A stretch of DNA of 64,000 bases from Monocercomonoides exilis (lineage: Eukaryota; Preaxostyla; Oxymonadida; Polymastigidae). The DNA is taken from NCBI GenBank assembly GCA_001643675.2, contig LSRY02000004.1:1060001-1124000 (forward strand), in the 5' to 3' direction. Position 1 is the stretch's first letter; each line of letters begins with the position of its first letter. A model generated the notes under the pieces. That model was not told the origin of the DNA, searched no databases, and was given only the letters and a program-made list of their open reading frames with translations. The translations under genes were made by a program, and so were the position numbers. This document shows positions 23,388 through 33,321 of the stretch, one piece after another.

Positions 23388-24200
23388 CTAATGGTGAAAC
23401 ACTGATTTTTGAAAAAATGATCTCATATGGTGCCACATCCCTTCGACGGTATTAGTACAAGCCCCTGTGATGGAATCTCTAAAGTTTCTTTTGTGTGTCA
23501 CAATTTTGTTTTCATGACATAAATCCGTTAATTCTTTATATAAAACCCACTCATCACTCATAATTGTTGATCCTTGCAAAATGTGACCTTGAATGAAAGG
23601 TAGCAAGTGCTTTCTTTTTCTTGATTTTACAATCCAAATCATTTTTTTCTGAACTGTTCCATCCATTTTCCTCTCAATAACTCCATAAACCCATTGCTGC
23701 CATTTTGAGCGACCTCTTTTGGACTTTCTCCTCCTCAAAATTGCTTCATCGATTTCCACAACGATCCCAGGTCCCCCTAAAATTATTGGATACTCGATCA
23801 AGAAATACGTTATGAGACAAGACAAATACTGTAACATTAACCAACGCTGTTATATGATAAATTCAATAGATTCTTTGTGGTTTTTTTTGGTATCCCAAAG
23901 TAGAAATAAAGAATCAACAGCAGAATCTTCACTAACCCTATTTTGTAATGATTGAAAACTGGTGTTAAAAACAAAGATTTTTTAGATCTGCACTTTTTGC
24001 ATTTCCAATATGATGCATTTCCACCATTTTTGATGCACGAAAAAAATACCCTGTCTTTTCTGCAAAATGGCTTTTTCCCTCGTAAAATCTGTTCGAAAAG
24101 CCAATTCCAAGAATCGTTTTTTGAGAAAAATTGAGATTGAAGCTCAAAAACTTACATAGAAATATATCAAAGATTTCATCCACAACGTAAACAATGATCA
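23388..24200 (-). pseudogene. Merlin / IS1595(ISXO2)-type DDE transposase relic
   Basis: The minus-strand frame 23837-23388 holds the catalytic core of an IS1595-like transposase as found in eukaryotic Merlin elements: GGPGIVVEIDEAILRRRKSK (first Asp), QWVYGVIERK, a STIMSDEWVLYKEL block (second Asp) and CTNTVEGMWHHMRSFF (final acidic residue in an N-x-x-E context). Upstream (to about 24200) the N-terminal region can be followed across stops and frame changes (RVSEDSAVDSLFLLWDTKKN, HFAEKTGYFFRASKMVEMHH). The catalytic triad is present but the N-terminus is broken, so the copy is inactive. A GGGTCCGACTATTTTTTACG motif near 22990 could be a terminal repeat, but no partner was found. Confidence 0.75.
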
Positions 24201-24727
24201 AAACCCATAATTCTAAATTATTTCTATTAAAATCTTTATTGAGAAAACTAAGAAATGAAACACATAAAATTGTTTTATATTAACTTATCAATCAGTTGAA
24301 AATTATTAGGTTCAATTTTATTAAGAAAATTCGGTATCCAATTGTTACATCTTACCAATATAAATATTTCTTTTTCTTGAAAAACTGTGGGACGAAACTG
24401 ACTGACGTGGAGAAGAAATGTTCATGTGACTTAAAGGTTTAACTTCGACCGACACAATCCACTTTAATTTCTCTTGTTACATAGTCCTAACAAAAATAAT
24501 TCTGAATTATGAATTAATTATTTGTCTCTTTATTTTCAAATATTTTTTAATTGATTAATTTTGTAAGTTCAAATAACGGAATATGCTATAAGTTAAAAAA
24601 TCGATGCTCTATATCACTAATAAAACATTCGTGAAGATTATTTCGCAATTTTGTTGAACTTGCATTTATTTTCACTAACAACAACAAATCGAAAATATGT
24701 TAAACCCCATTATAAAGAAATTCTTAA
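24201..24727. promoter_or_regulatory. Upstream region of the UBL gene, no recognised motif
   Basis: AT-rich DNA between the Merlin relic and the UBL-repeat gene. It must hold the promoter of the latter, but no TATA box or other specific element is recognisable. Confidence 0.3.
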
Positions 24728-27690
24728 ATGATTGATGTAAAAATTCAATTCACCAATTTCAACTCTTTCATATTCCGTTTCAACAATGGCATTAATATAG
24801 ATGAGTTGAAAGGAATTATTGCAAATCTGATGAATGCAAATTGTGAGAGCATTTCCCTTTTATTCATGGGAAAAGTGCTGAAGGATGGATTGTCATTAAA
24901 TAAGCAAGGTTTTCTTGTGCTTTTCGAAAATATATTATTCCTTTTTTAGGTGTTTGTTGTAGGTCATCAATCCTTGTTGTTGAATCGTCATTCAATAATA
25001 CTTCAAATCAATCAGAATTTGAAACAAACCATTGCTCAAATACTTCAGAAATAAAGAAGCTTGCTTCTATTTCATTAATAAGCTCTCACATTCTAAGGTT
25101 ATTGCCCGATTATGAAAAAAAAAGCGTAAATTCTGGTTGCAAAAAGTTACTTGATCTTAGTTTTTATGATGGTTTGTTATTGCTGATTTTTTATTTTTTT
25201 TTTTTTTTGTCTTCTATTTATGTAAAAATTAGAATATTTCATTTCACAAAAATGGAACAAAATGTTTCAGGGATTTGTTAAGCATCAGCTAAAGCGTTCA
25301 AATGAAGGGAATGGAAAAAAAAGATTTGAAGCAGTCCAACTTGAATACCAAAATTTTTCACAGAAATTTGCTGAGAATCTTGAAATCAATCCTCAAATTA
25401 GTTATTCATTGAGTGAAATAAAAAATATTAGCAATGGTATTGAAGTGAAAGCTTCGAAACATTCAAAATATTTTGAAGGATTGCCAAAAAAGCGCTTACA
25501 TACTAATTACATTCATTTCGCTATTAACAAGCTGCAAAGTCGCAGCACTTCAGACGAAAAGATTGAACCTGAAGGTACAGCAAGTTTTCATTGTATTTAA
25601 GTTTCAAAATTTCACCATTTTATTTTAATATTCGTTTGTTTGAATATTTCCAATGTTATTAATTTTCATATGTGAAAATTTCAATCTTAATAGGAAAAAA
25701 ATTTTCTGAATTGCAAACTTTGAAGATTAAAAAAGAAGAATCCAACAAACAACCAAACGAAATCATGAAAAAGAAAAAGGAAATAATTGACTATCCTTTT
25801 GAACAATTATTCAAGCTCACAGAAAAAGAGCATGTTTCCGATCAAAGTACAGCTGAAGGTAATGAACAGCCTTCCATTGTGAAAATGTTGAACAGTCTGA
25901 AATCTCTTCGAAATTCGAGCAAAGATGCGCCAACAGATGATCAGATGCAGATGAAGTCTCGTTACATCACAGCTGACGAGAAATTTTTAGATTTTCCTGG
26001 GCTTTCAATGGGAATGAACAGAAACTCTGATCTATCGGAAAGGATGTTGCACAAGACTCTAACCTCAGATGAAAAGTCTTCAGTGCCAAATCTTGATACG
26101 TTTGATGATGCTGCTGTTCAGCAACGCGTCGAAATGTTGTGGAATCTTTACGAAAAGCCAGAATTAGCAAAGGATTTCTGCCTTTCTGTGTACGGTGAAG
26201 AAGGGTTGAGAAACAATAAAGATGCAGCAGAGCTCATAGCTGGATCAGAAAATGATCCTGTCGTTGTTCAAGCCTATGCAATCATGCAGCTTTATTCGCT
26301 CAGAGAAGAAAACGGACTACCATGGAATCGATATGGAAAGTGGAATGTGAAATTGCACACGAATGGCTTGCGTTATTTGTCAAAAGAAGAAATGGATGCA
26401 ATGGACGATAAGGAGAAAGCACGCAGGGCAAGAAAACGGGTGTTGCCCGAAGGTTATTGTAGAAGAGATCTTACAAAAAGCGAGCTTCAGCAACTGTATG
26501 GAGAATATGTTCCTCTAAAGCGCTTACGGAAGCTTTATGCAATGTGCGACTATCCGCAATACGCAATCGAGATTTTCTCAAGTTCAGCTAGTAAAGTGGA
26601 CAGGGTGAATATTGCAGAAAAGTTTAAGGAAAAGAATAATGTTATAAAACTCCTTCGGAGCCGTCAGAATCCGGACGAGCTGAGAAACGAACTTCAATTA
26701 AAACTTCTTGAAAATGGATTTGTTGCTTTGAACGATCGGGACTTTACAGTGCTGGATAAAATTGACGATGAGGCTGAGCAACAAGAGCTATTAAATAGAA
26801 GCACTGCTCAAACATCTGGCTGTGATATTGCTTCGTCTTCTTCTGTTCCATCATGTGTCCAGCCATCAAATTATTCTGATTCACAAAGTTGGTTTATCAA
26901 TGTCATTCAGAGAGGTTATGATAATCCTGAGGAATTTCCTCGACTTGTGAGTTCAGCTCCTGCTCAATTTACTGGAACTGAGAAAGTGTTTCTTAAGATG
27001 ATGAGTGAAGTGGCGAAGATTCAGCCTATTGTGTTTCGTTCCACATTACTCATCTATTTAATGCGTTCTAAAGGATTTGGTGCATTGCCTTGGAATCGAG
27101 AAGGGGAATGGGATATGAGAGCTGCAACGTCAAGGCTTAGTTTCAGATCGGCGAGTCAGATAAGCAAAATGTCTGATTCCGAGCGAATGTGGCGAACGAA
27201 AGAAAGAGTCCTTCCTCAGCCGTATAGAAGAAGAATGCTGACCAAAGAAGAAAAGAAGAAGCTATATCGTGGATGCGTTCCAAATGCACAGGAAGAGCTT
27301 CTATATTATCAGTATGACTTTCCTCAACACTATGTGAAGCTGTCTTTTTGCCCAGCGTTCTTCATGAATCGTAATGTCGTGCCTGACGAACTATTAAGCC
27401 AGGATGTGGTCTATGAAATGATATTAGCGGAACAAAATCCGATTTTTGTTCGAACTTTTACAAGACAAAGATTAGAGGAAGGAGGATTTCCGCGGCCTGC
27501 TGAAAGAGATTTTTCTGTGATGATTTCTGTTGACGATGAGGCAGAACTCGAAGAGATAAAGAGACGGAAACAGAATGGAGAGCCGCTAACAAAGTGCTTG
27601 TTGCCAACAGATCCTGAGCCTCAATCGGCTAGCTTTACGAAGAGAATTAATGAGCTTTTTTCAAAATCAGGATTATTTGACTTTGATTAA
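24728..27690 (+). CDS. Ubiquitin-like-domain protein with duplicated C-terminal module (913 aa, 4 exons)
   Basis: Exons 24728-24908, 24950-25171, 25233-25574 and 25694-27690 join in frame (introns GTTTTC...TAG 41 nt, GTTTGT...TAG 61 nt, GTACAG...TAG 119 nt) to 913 codons ending in TAA. Residues 1-77 are a ubiquitin-like fold: the register LLFMGKVLKDGLSLNKQ then SSILVVE matches ubiquitin's LIFAGKQLEDGRTL...STLHLV, and the first splice restores the exact spacing. Residues from about 400 onward contain two units of about 256 residues. Each unit has a first half with a GLPWNRYGKW / GALPWNREGEW motif (about 435 and 691) and a second half with NPDELRNELQLKLLENGF / NPIFVRTFTRQRLEEGGF (about 573 and 828). 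I do not recognise the repeat. An adaptor to ubiquitin pathways (proteasome or chaperone) is inference. No UBA domain or catalytic Cys motif is seen. Confidence 0.8.
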
Positions 27691-28435
27691 AAAGGATGAA
27701 TTGTACAATATGACATCAAGTTGTGGCATTGAGTAGTTGAAGCTTGAAGTTGTGGAGAATTGCGGTTTGAGTTATATCCATCAAAGTTCAGGATGCTACA
27801 TTTGAGAATTAACTCTTTGTTATAAGTTTTTGAAAAAGAGCACTTGAAAGCGCATTTTTTTTTTTAATTAGTTGGAAATGTGGGAATAAACAACTATTTG
27901 AAGCTTTTCACACAAAATATTATGCTTCAACATTCCAAATGTGAAATTTTCAAAAATGCTTAGAGTGATTCTCAAGAAAGAGTTAGCATCAAATCATTTT
28001 TCTTTTTCTTTTTCTATTTGACTGGGGCAAGTGGTGTTTGTGGATGATGTTTATTGGTTTTGGCAGAAAGTTGTCTCTTTTCTTTGAATGAATTTATCAA
28101 ATTTTCTGAATCTTGCTAATTTTTGAAATTCTTTGGCATTTATTTTGAAATTTCATCTTTTGATTTCCGTTTTTTGATTTTTTTTATTCAAAATAAGCAT
28201 ATTCAAACTTTTTGGGAAAAATGTTAGCCACAAAATATTTATTCGGTATAAGTTTCATTTCAAGAATTATAATCTTGAATTAACTTTAAAAAGAGAAAGT
28301 TATTGTTCTCAAGTGCTGATTTCCAATGTTTCTGTTGTATTATTAATGGAAAAATAATTTATTACATAATTTTTCAAAAGTTGATGTGAAAATAGCACTC
28401 ATAAGCATGAAGAAAAGAATATCAAAATAAAATCT
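27691..28435. other. Convergent intergenic region, nothing recognised
   Basis: AT-rich spacer between the 3' ends of the UBL-repeat gene (+) and the coiled-coil gene (-). It must contain both 3' UTRs. No gene, repeat or RNA was recognised. Confidence 0.5.
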
Positions 28436-29218
28436 TCATTCTTTACTTAAAGAAATTTGATGCAACAAATGGATGACATTTTTTTGAATCACAGAAAGAG
28501 AATCAATTGCTTCAGATGATGCTTCTCCTATCTTCTGCAAATACAAGTTATAAGAAAAAAAATTGTTACAACAAAATATTGCATATTTTCAACAAACCGC
28601 AATCTGTGTGCTCACAGCATCATTGGATTTATTTGTCTTTTGCTTTATTTTTGCTTGCGATATTTTGATATATTTCTTCCATTTTTCAAAAAAGTACATT
28701 TTTAGCCATTGACTTCTAACATCATTCGCATCGCAACTTCCAATAGTTTTAATATTATCCTCTTCGAATTCTTTGTTTTGAACTTCGTTGGGTTCCACTT
28801 TGCTTTGTCTAAATGTTATTTGAAGCCTTAGGTCTCTGTTTTGGCTTAACAGCATCTGATTTCGTTTGTTTTGATGTTCCAAAGATTCAACTAATGACTT
28901 TTGCGTTGTTCTTGCACCGTCAAGTTCCGATGAGTACTTACGTAGTTCTCGTTCGAAAAACTTCACTTGCTTCTGCAATCCTTCATTTTCATCTCTGAGT
29001 TGTTGATTTTCAAGAGAAATACTTCGTAATGCATATGCTGCTGTAAACATGGCTGGAACAGACGATGGAATAAATTGACTTTGTTCAAGCTTCAATTTCA
29101 TGCTGGATTGTGTGAAACTCGTTTTCAATTTATCCTTCAATTTCTCTTTATTTTCTTGCGAAAACAAGGCAACGCTTCCGCAAAGTCCTTGATATTTGGG
29201 AGTTGATAGACAAGACAT
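28436..29218 (-). CDS. Coiled-coil protein (239 aa, 2 exons)
   Basis: Exon 1 (29218-28598) and exon 2 (28534-28436) are joined across a 63-nt intron with donor GTTTGT and acceptor TTGCAG. Without splicing the frame would end two codons into the intron; with it the protein gains IGEASSEAIDSLSVIQKN and ends at TGA. Residues about 60-135 form a long coiled coil (SLENQQLRDENEGLQKQV, RELRKYSSELDGART, SLEHQNKRNQMLLSQNRD). A basic/aromatic segment (SQWLKMYFFEKWKKYIK) follows, reminiscent of centrosomal or axonemal coiled-coil proteins, but no family could be assigned. There is no signal peptide or membrane segment. Its start lies about 880 bp from the 3' end of the ABCF gene, which is on the same strand. 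Confidence 0.75.
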
Positions 29219-29452
29219 TTCAACAAAATGTCATGAAATAAAACTTATATCTCAAGAACACATTCCTAAAGGTTGGGAAATATTGTTATATTTTCTTATG
29301 GGGCACAAACATTTAATTCGGAATATATGTTTTGCTTCATGAATGATGTTCCACACATTGCTTTCAAAGATTATTCTCAACCTTCAAATATTTCAATGTA
29401 ATATTTTACACGAGAATGTCAGAATTATTATTATTCCAAAAAAGAATAAATA

Positions 29453-29655
29453 TGGATGATCCTTTTTGAAATCTTCCTTTCGTTCGAGTTTTGATAAAAA
29501 ATTCAATATCAACGGGATTTTGAAAAATTGATCAAAACTATTAGAACATATTGTTCATGATGTTTTTATTGCAGAAACAAAAAAAAAAAATCCCATTGAA
29601 ATGGAAATTTTGATCAAAACTCGAACGAAATGAAGATTTCAAAAATAATCAGCCA
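29453..29655. mobile_element. Mariner-type MITE 4 (203 bp)
   Basis: Terminal inverted repeats of about 50 bp: left TGGATGATCCTTTTTGAAAT, right the inverse ending ATTTCAAAAATAATCAGCCA. The inner arms TTCGTTCGAGTTTTGAT and ATCAAAACTCGAACGAA also pair. TA is present on both flanks (29451-29452, 29656-29657). It resembles the MITEs at 13491-13976. Non-coding. Confidence 0.75.
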
Positions 29656-30096
29656 TATGTGACATATTTTTTTGTTTTTTTCAGAAACGCAAAATTTTTG
29701 CTTTTGTGATGAAAATTGATAATAAATATTTCAAAATTGCTCAGAAAGGCAAATTTGATATTGAAATTTTTTGTGTCGTTCATTTTTAATTTGGTATGAG
29801 TTTCCGAAAGTGTTATGTTAGTTGAACAAGAACAGTCCACAATTTTTTAAAGTTATTGAACAACTTTTAAATGGTAGAGGACAATATAAAAATTTTAACA
29901 ATTTCATGCAAAGTGCATTGTTCTTTTCAATTAAATTCGGTTTTGTTCGAAAAATTTATTATTATGAATTATGATTTGATTATCTTAAAATTTGGTGAAG
30001 CAATGCTCTGAATGAAATGATTTTTGATTAGAGCGAAATGAAGTTTAAAAAATGAAAAAAAAAAAATGATTGTTTGTATTCCACTTCCTTATTCTT

Positions 30097-33000
30097 TCAT
30101 TCCTTTTCCATTTTGGATTCAAGAAGTTTTCTATATGCTTCAATTCCTCCTTTAAACGGCTCAACTTTCCCGTCTTCGCAAAGCCACACCTCTTTAGCAA
30201 CCTGGCGAATGAGCCTGAAATCATGCGAAACAAGCAAAACACCTCCTTCAAACTGATTAATAGCGGTCGCAAGCGCATCAATCGTCTCCAGATCCAAATG
30301 GTTCGTCGGCTCGTCCAGCAGCAGAAAATGCGGAATCGAAAACGCCAGCCACGCAAACAGGATTCTGCTGCGCTGCCCATCGCTAAGCGTCTTCATAGGC
30401 AGCAGCTGCGCCTGCCCGGTGAGACCGTATCTTCCCAGCGCCCCTCTCAGCGCCTGCTCTGCACTGCTGACAGTCGACCCAAACGACATCCCACCAGACA
30501 GCTCTGCACCCATCCCTGGTGTTGTTCCTGCCGGAATCACTTTCTTCTCCCCATCTGGCACACCAGATGGAGGGAATTTCTTCAGCATGAACTCCAACGG
30601 AGACAGCGAAAGATCCAGCTGCTCTTCCAGATGTTGGTGATACCTGGCAATTCTGCAATTTCTGTGCCGCCGGATGTTTCCTTCAAGCGGATTCAGCTCT
30701 CCGCACATCAACTTCAGCAGAGTCGATTTTCCACACCCGTTCTGCCCAACAAGCGCAATACGTGCATCCATCCCAAGCGAAAACGACACATTGGAGAACA
30801 AAACTGGGCCGAGTTTGGGAACAGGTGGAAGTGAAGATGAAGGAGTTGTAGATGATGATGCAGAAGAAGCAGAAGCAGAAGCAGATGTTTGCTGTGTATC
30901 CTTCAGAGCGTATGCAAAACTCACTCCATCAAACTGAATGACAGGCGGAGGAAGTGTCCCGCACTTTGAGAACGTAAACTGGAACTTTCTGTCATCCACC
31001 ACAGCTTCTGTCAGCCCTCTCTGCTCCATGTGCTCCAGCTGCTTCGCACGAGACTGTGCCTGCGCAGCCATTTTCGAGCGCCCTCTCCCAAACCTCGCAA
31101 TGTACTCTTTGATGTCTGCAATCTGCGCCTGCTCTGTCTCGTACTGCCGCCGCTGGTTTTCTTCTCTTTCTCTCCGAGTGATCACATACTGGTCGTAGTT
31201 TCCTGTGTAGATTGTGAGCTTCTTCAGATGCAGGTGCATGATGCGATTGCACACGTTGTTCAAAAAGTCCTGTGAATGTGACACAACCACAAGGCACCTC
31301 TCATACTGCTTCAGATGCCTCTCCAGCCACACACACGACTCCAAATCCAGATGGTTCGTCGGTTCATCCAGCAGAAGAATATCTGGCCGCACAAAAAGCG
31401 CTCGGGCAAGCGAAAGGCGCATTCGCCAGCCACCAGACATGTCCTTCGTGTGCTGCCGCTGCTTCTCGGCAGAAAAGCCCAGCCCGCGCAGAATGGCTCC
31501 TGCACGTGCTTTTGCTGTGTCTGCTTCGAGTTCATCGAGGCGGAGATACAAATCATTCAAAAGGTCTAATTGCTCGTCTGTCAGCTCAGATGCGGCTGAC
31601 GATGATGAAGATGAGGAAGATGAACTTGACGAAGTTGGACCATCTTCTCCATCAACACCTGGTGTTGCAGAAGAAGCATCACCTCCTCTCTTCTTTCCTT
31701 TCCCTTTGCCTCTTCCACCTTTTCTATCTCCCTTTCCTCCTCCGCTTCCATTGAGAAGATCATCGATTTTTTTCTCAATCTGCAGCCTTTCCTCGTCCAC
31801 AGACACAACATAGTCCAAAGCCTCCACTTCCAACGGCGGCGCCTCTCTATCCAGCAGATACACATCCAGAAACGCAGGAACAGGAAGCTCTCTCGCTGCA
31901 ATCGCCTTCAGCAGCACTGACTTCCCGCTCCCATTCAGTCCCACAAGCCCGTACCGCTTTGCCATCCCCAGTTCGATGGATGTGTCAACCAGAAGCTCTT
32001 TGCCGTGGAAAGTGAGAGAAAGTGAACCAATTTGTGTGTCACGAGACGAGGCGCTGCTTGTGATGACTCCGACAGCTGTAAGATCAGCTATCACATCGCT
32101 CAGCTCTTCTCTGATCGTCGTTTCCTTCGCACCAGATAAAAGAGAGCTGGATCCTTTTTCATCGTCGCCTTGTTTTGATGAACTTGACGATCCTTGAGTA
32201 GGAGATGGAGAAGGTGTTGGAGTTGCCGATGAATCGCCTCCTTCTCCCTTATCACCCCCTGCTTCAGCCTGCTTCTTTGCTTTTCGTGCCTTTCGTGTGC
32301 TTCCTGCTGCCTCGGCGGACAAAGTAAACACAGATGTGGGATCTTTTCTCACATGATGCATTCTTTCCTGTCTCATTCTTTCTCTCTTTCGTTCTCTAAT
32401 TTCCTCTTCAGAAAGTTCGGACTCATCGTCATCATAAAGCATCCAATCATCATCGTCGTCGTCTCCTGTTCCCTTCTTCTTCTTCTTCTTTTTCTTTTTC
32501 TTGCCGCTTTCATCTTTCTTTTTCTTATCTTTTTTATCTCGAAGTTCTGCGGGACCTATTAAATTTAACATTGCTTGACGCAAAGAAGCTGGATCAGTAG
32601 GAAGAGTTGAAACATCCACAAGAGGTTCGATTTTCTTTTCATCGCTACCTTCAGCGTCTTTTTCATCCTTGCTTTTTTCATCACCGTTTTCAGTTTCAGG
32701 AGCAAGGTAATCGGGTTTTGGTTGTTCAGCAATTGCTATTTCCCCAGCATTCTTCAGGGCCCAGCGAAGACAACTTGATCCATCTGAATTTACACCAGGA
32801 TAAGAATCGCACATAGGAACGAATATCTTAAAAAGGTTGTTGGGGTCAGATACCCATGCTGTAACATCAGAAACTGTTTTCTTTTTACACGTTTTCATTA
32901 TTGAATTGCAAAAACTAATTTTTTGATCCTCTTTCATTTCATCACTTTGGCATTCAAGTCCACATGCTTCTGTAGGGTACCTTTCGGAAATAACAAATAA

Positions 33001-33153
33001 AAACCTTAATGAATACAAATCAACTTGTTCAGGAGCATCAACATCGATCGTCAATCGTATAGGAAATGGAGTTGTGCGCTTTAATAATCTTAAACTTGGA
33101 TATTGTTCTTTCAATGATATAAGCTCCTTTTTAATGAATTCTTTGTTATCCAT
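30097..33153 (-). CDS. ABCF: ABCF ATPase with N-terminal RWD-like domain (GCN20-type, 1018 aa)
   Basis: A single-exon gene; the chosen Met at 33153 (MDNKEFIKKEL) follows an in-frame upstream Met (33198) that would add only an unlikely hydrophobic leader. Residues 1-110 fit an RWD/GI domain (ELISLKEQYP, then strands and SERYPTEACGLECQ). Residues about 150-350 are charged (Lys run, Asp run, SELSEEEIRERKRERMRQE). ABC domain 1 has Walker A GLNGSGKS (about 403), signature MSGGW and Walker B LLLDEPTNHLD (about 596). ABC domain 2 has Walker A GQNGCGKST (about 799), signature LSDGQ and a second LLLDEPTNHLD (about 948). Two ABC domains without membrane segments define the ABCF family of ribosome-associated translation factors. 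In yeast, GCN20 binds GCN1 and the RWD domain of GCN2 also binds GCN1. An RWD on an ABCF protein is unusual and suggests a role in the GCN1 stalling or stress pathway (inference). It ends at TGA. Confidence 0.93.
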   Translation of the reverse strand: MDNKEFIKKELISLKEQYPSLRLLKRTTPFPIRLTIDVDAPEQVDLYSLRFLFVISERYPTEACGLECQSDEMKEDQKISFCNSIMKTCKKKTVSDVTAWVSDPNNLFKIFVPMCDSYPGVNSDGSSCLRWALKNAGEIAIAEQPKPDYLAPETENGDEKSKDEKDAEGSDEKKIEPLVDVSTLPTDPASLRQAMLNLIGPAELRDKKDKKKKDESGKKKKKKKKKKGTGDDDDDDWMLYDDDESELSEEEIRERKRERMRQERMHHVRKDPTSVFTLSAEAAGSTRKARKAKKQAEAGGDKGEGGDSSATPTPSPSPTQGSSSSSKQGDDEKGSSSLLSGAKETTIREELSDVIADLTAVGVITSSASSRDTQIGSLSLTFHGKELLVDTSIELGMAKRYGLVGLNGSGKSVLLKAIAARELPVPAFLDVYLLDREAPPLEVEALDYVVSVDEERLQIEKKIDDLLNGSGGGKGDRKGGRGKGKGKKRGGDASSATPGVDGEDGPTSSSSSSSSSSSSAASELTDEQLDLLNDLYLRLDELEADTAKARAGAILRGLGFSAEKQRQHTKDMSGGWRMRLSLARALFVRPDILLLDEPTNHLDLESCVWLERHLKQYERCLVVVSHSQDFLNNVCNRIMHLHLKKLTIYTGNYDQYVITRREREENQRRQYETEQAQIADIKEYIARFGRGRSKMAAQAQSRAKQLEHMEQRGLTEAVVDDRKFQFTFSKCGTLPPPVIQFDGVSFAYALKDTQQTSASASASSASSSTTPSSSLPPVPKLGPVLFSNVSFSLGMDARIALVGQNGCGKSTLLKLMCGELNPLEGNIRRHRNCRIARYHQHLEEQLDLSLSPLEFMLKKFPPSGVPDGEKKVIPAGTTPGMGAELSGGMSFGSTVSSAEQALRGALGRYGLTGQAQLLPMKTLSDGQRSRILFAWLAFSIPHFLLLDEPTNHLDLETIDALATAINQFEGGVLLVSHDFRLIRQVAKEVWLCEDGKVEPFKGGIEAYRKLLESKMEKE

Positions 33154-33321
33154 TGAACAAAAGATTATTATTACAACTTTGATCACATTAAAAAACAAAT
33201 TTTACAATAAGAAAAATGTAAAGTGATATCATTCAACAAAGACTTTCTAATGTTAAAAAATAAATAAATAAAACTATAGAAAAAATAAGATCTCATTAGG
33301 ATTTTGCATAAAACATAATCA

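Noticed and set aside
31214-31813. Plus-strand ORFs inside the ABCF gene
   Set aside because: Antisense to well-conserved ABC ATPase motifs on the minus strand.
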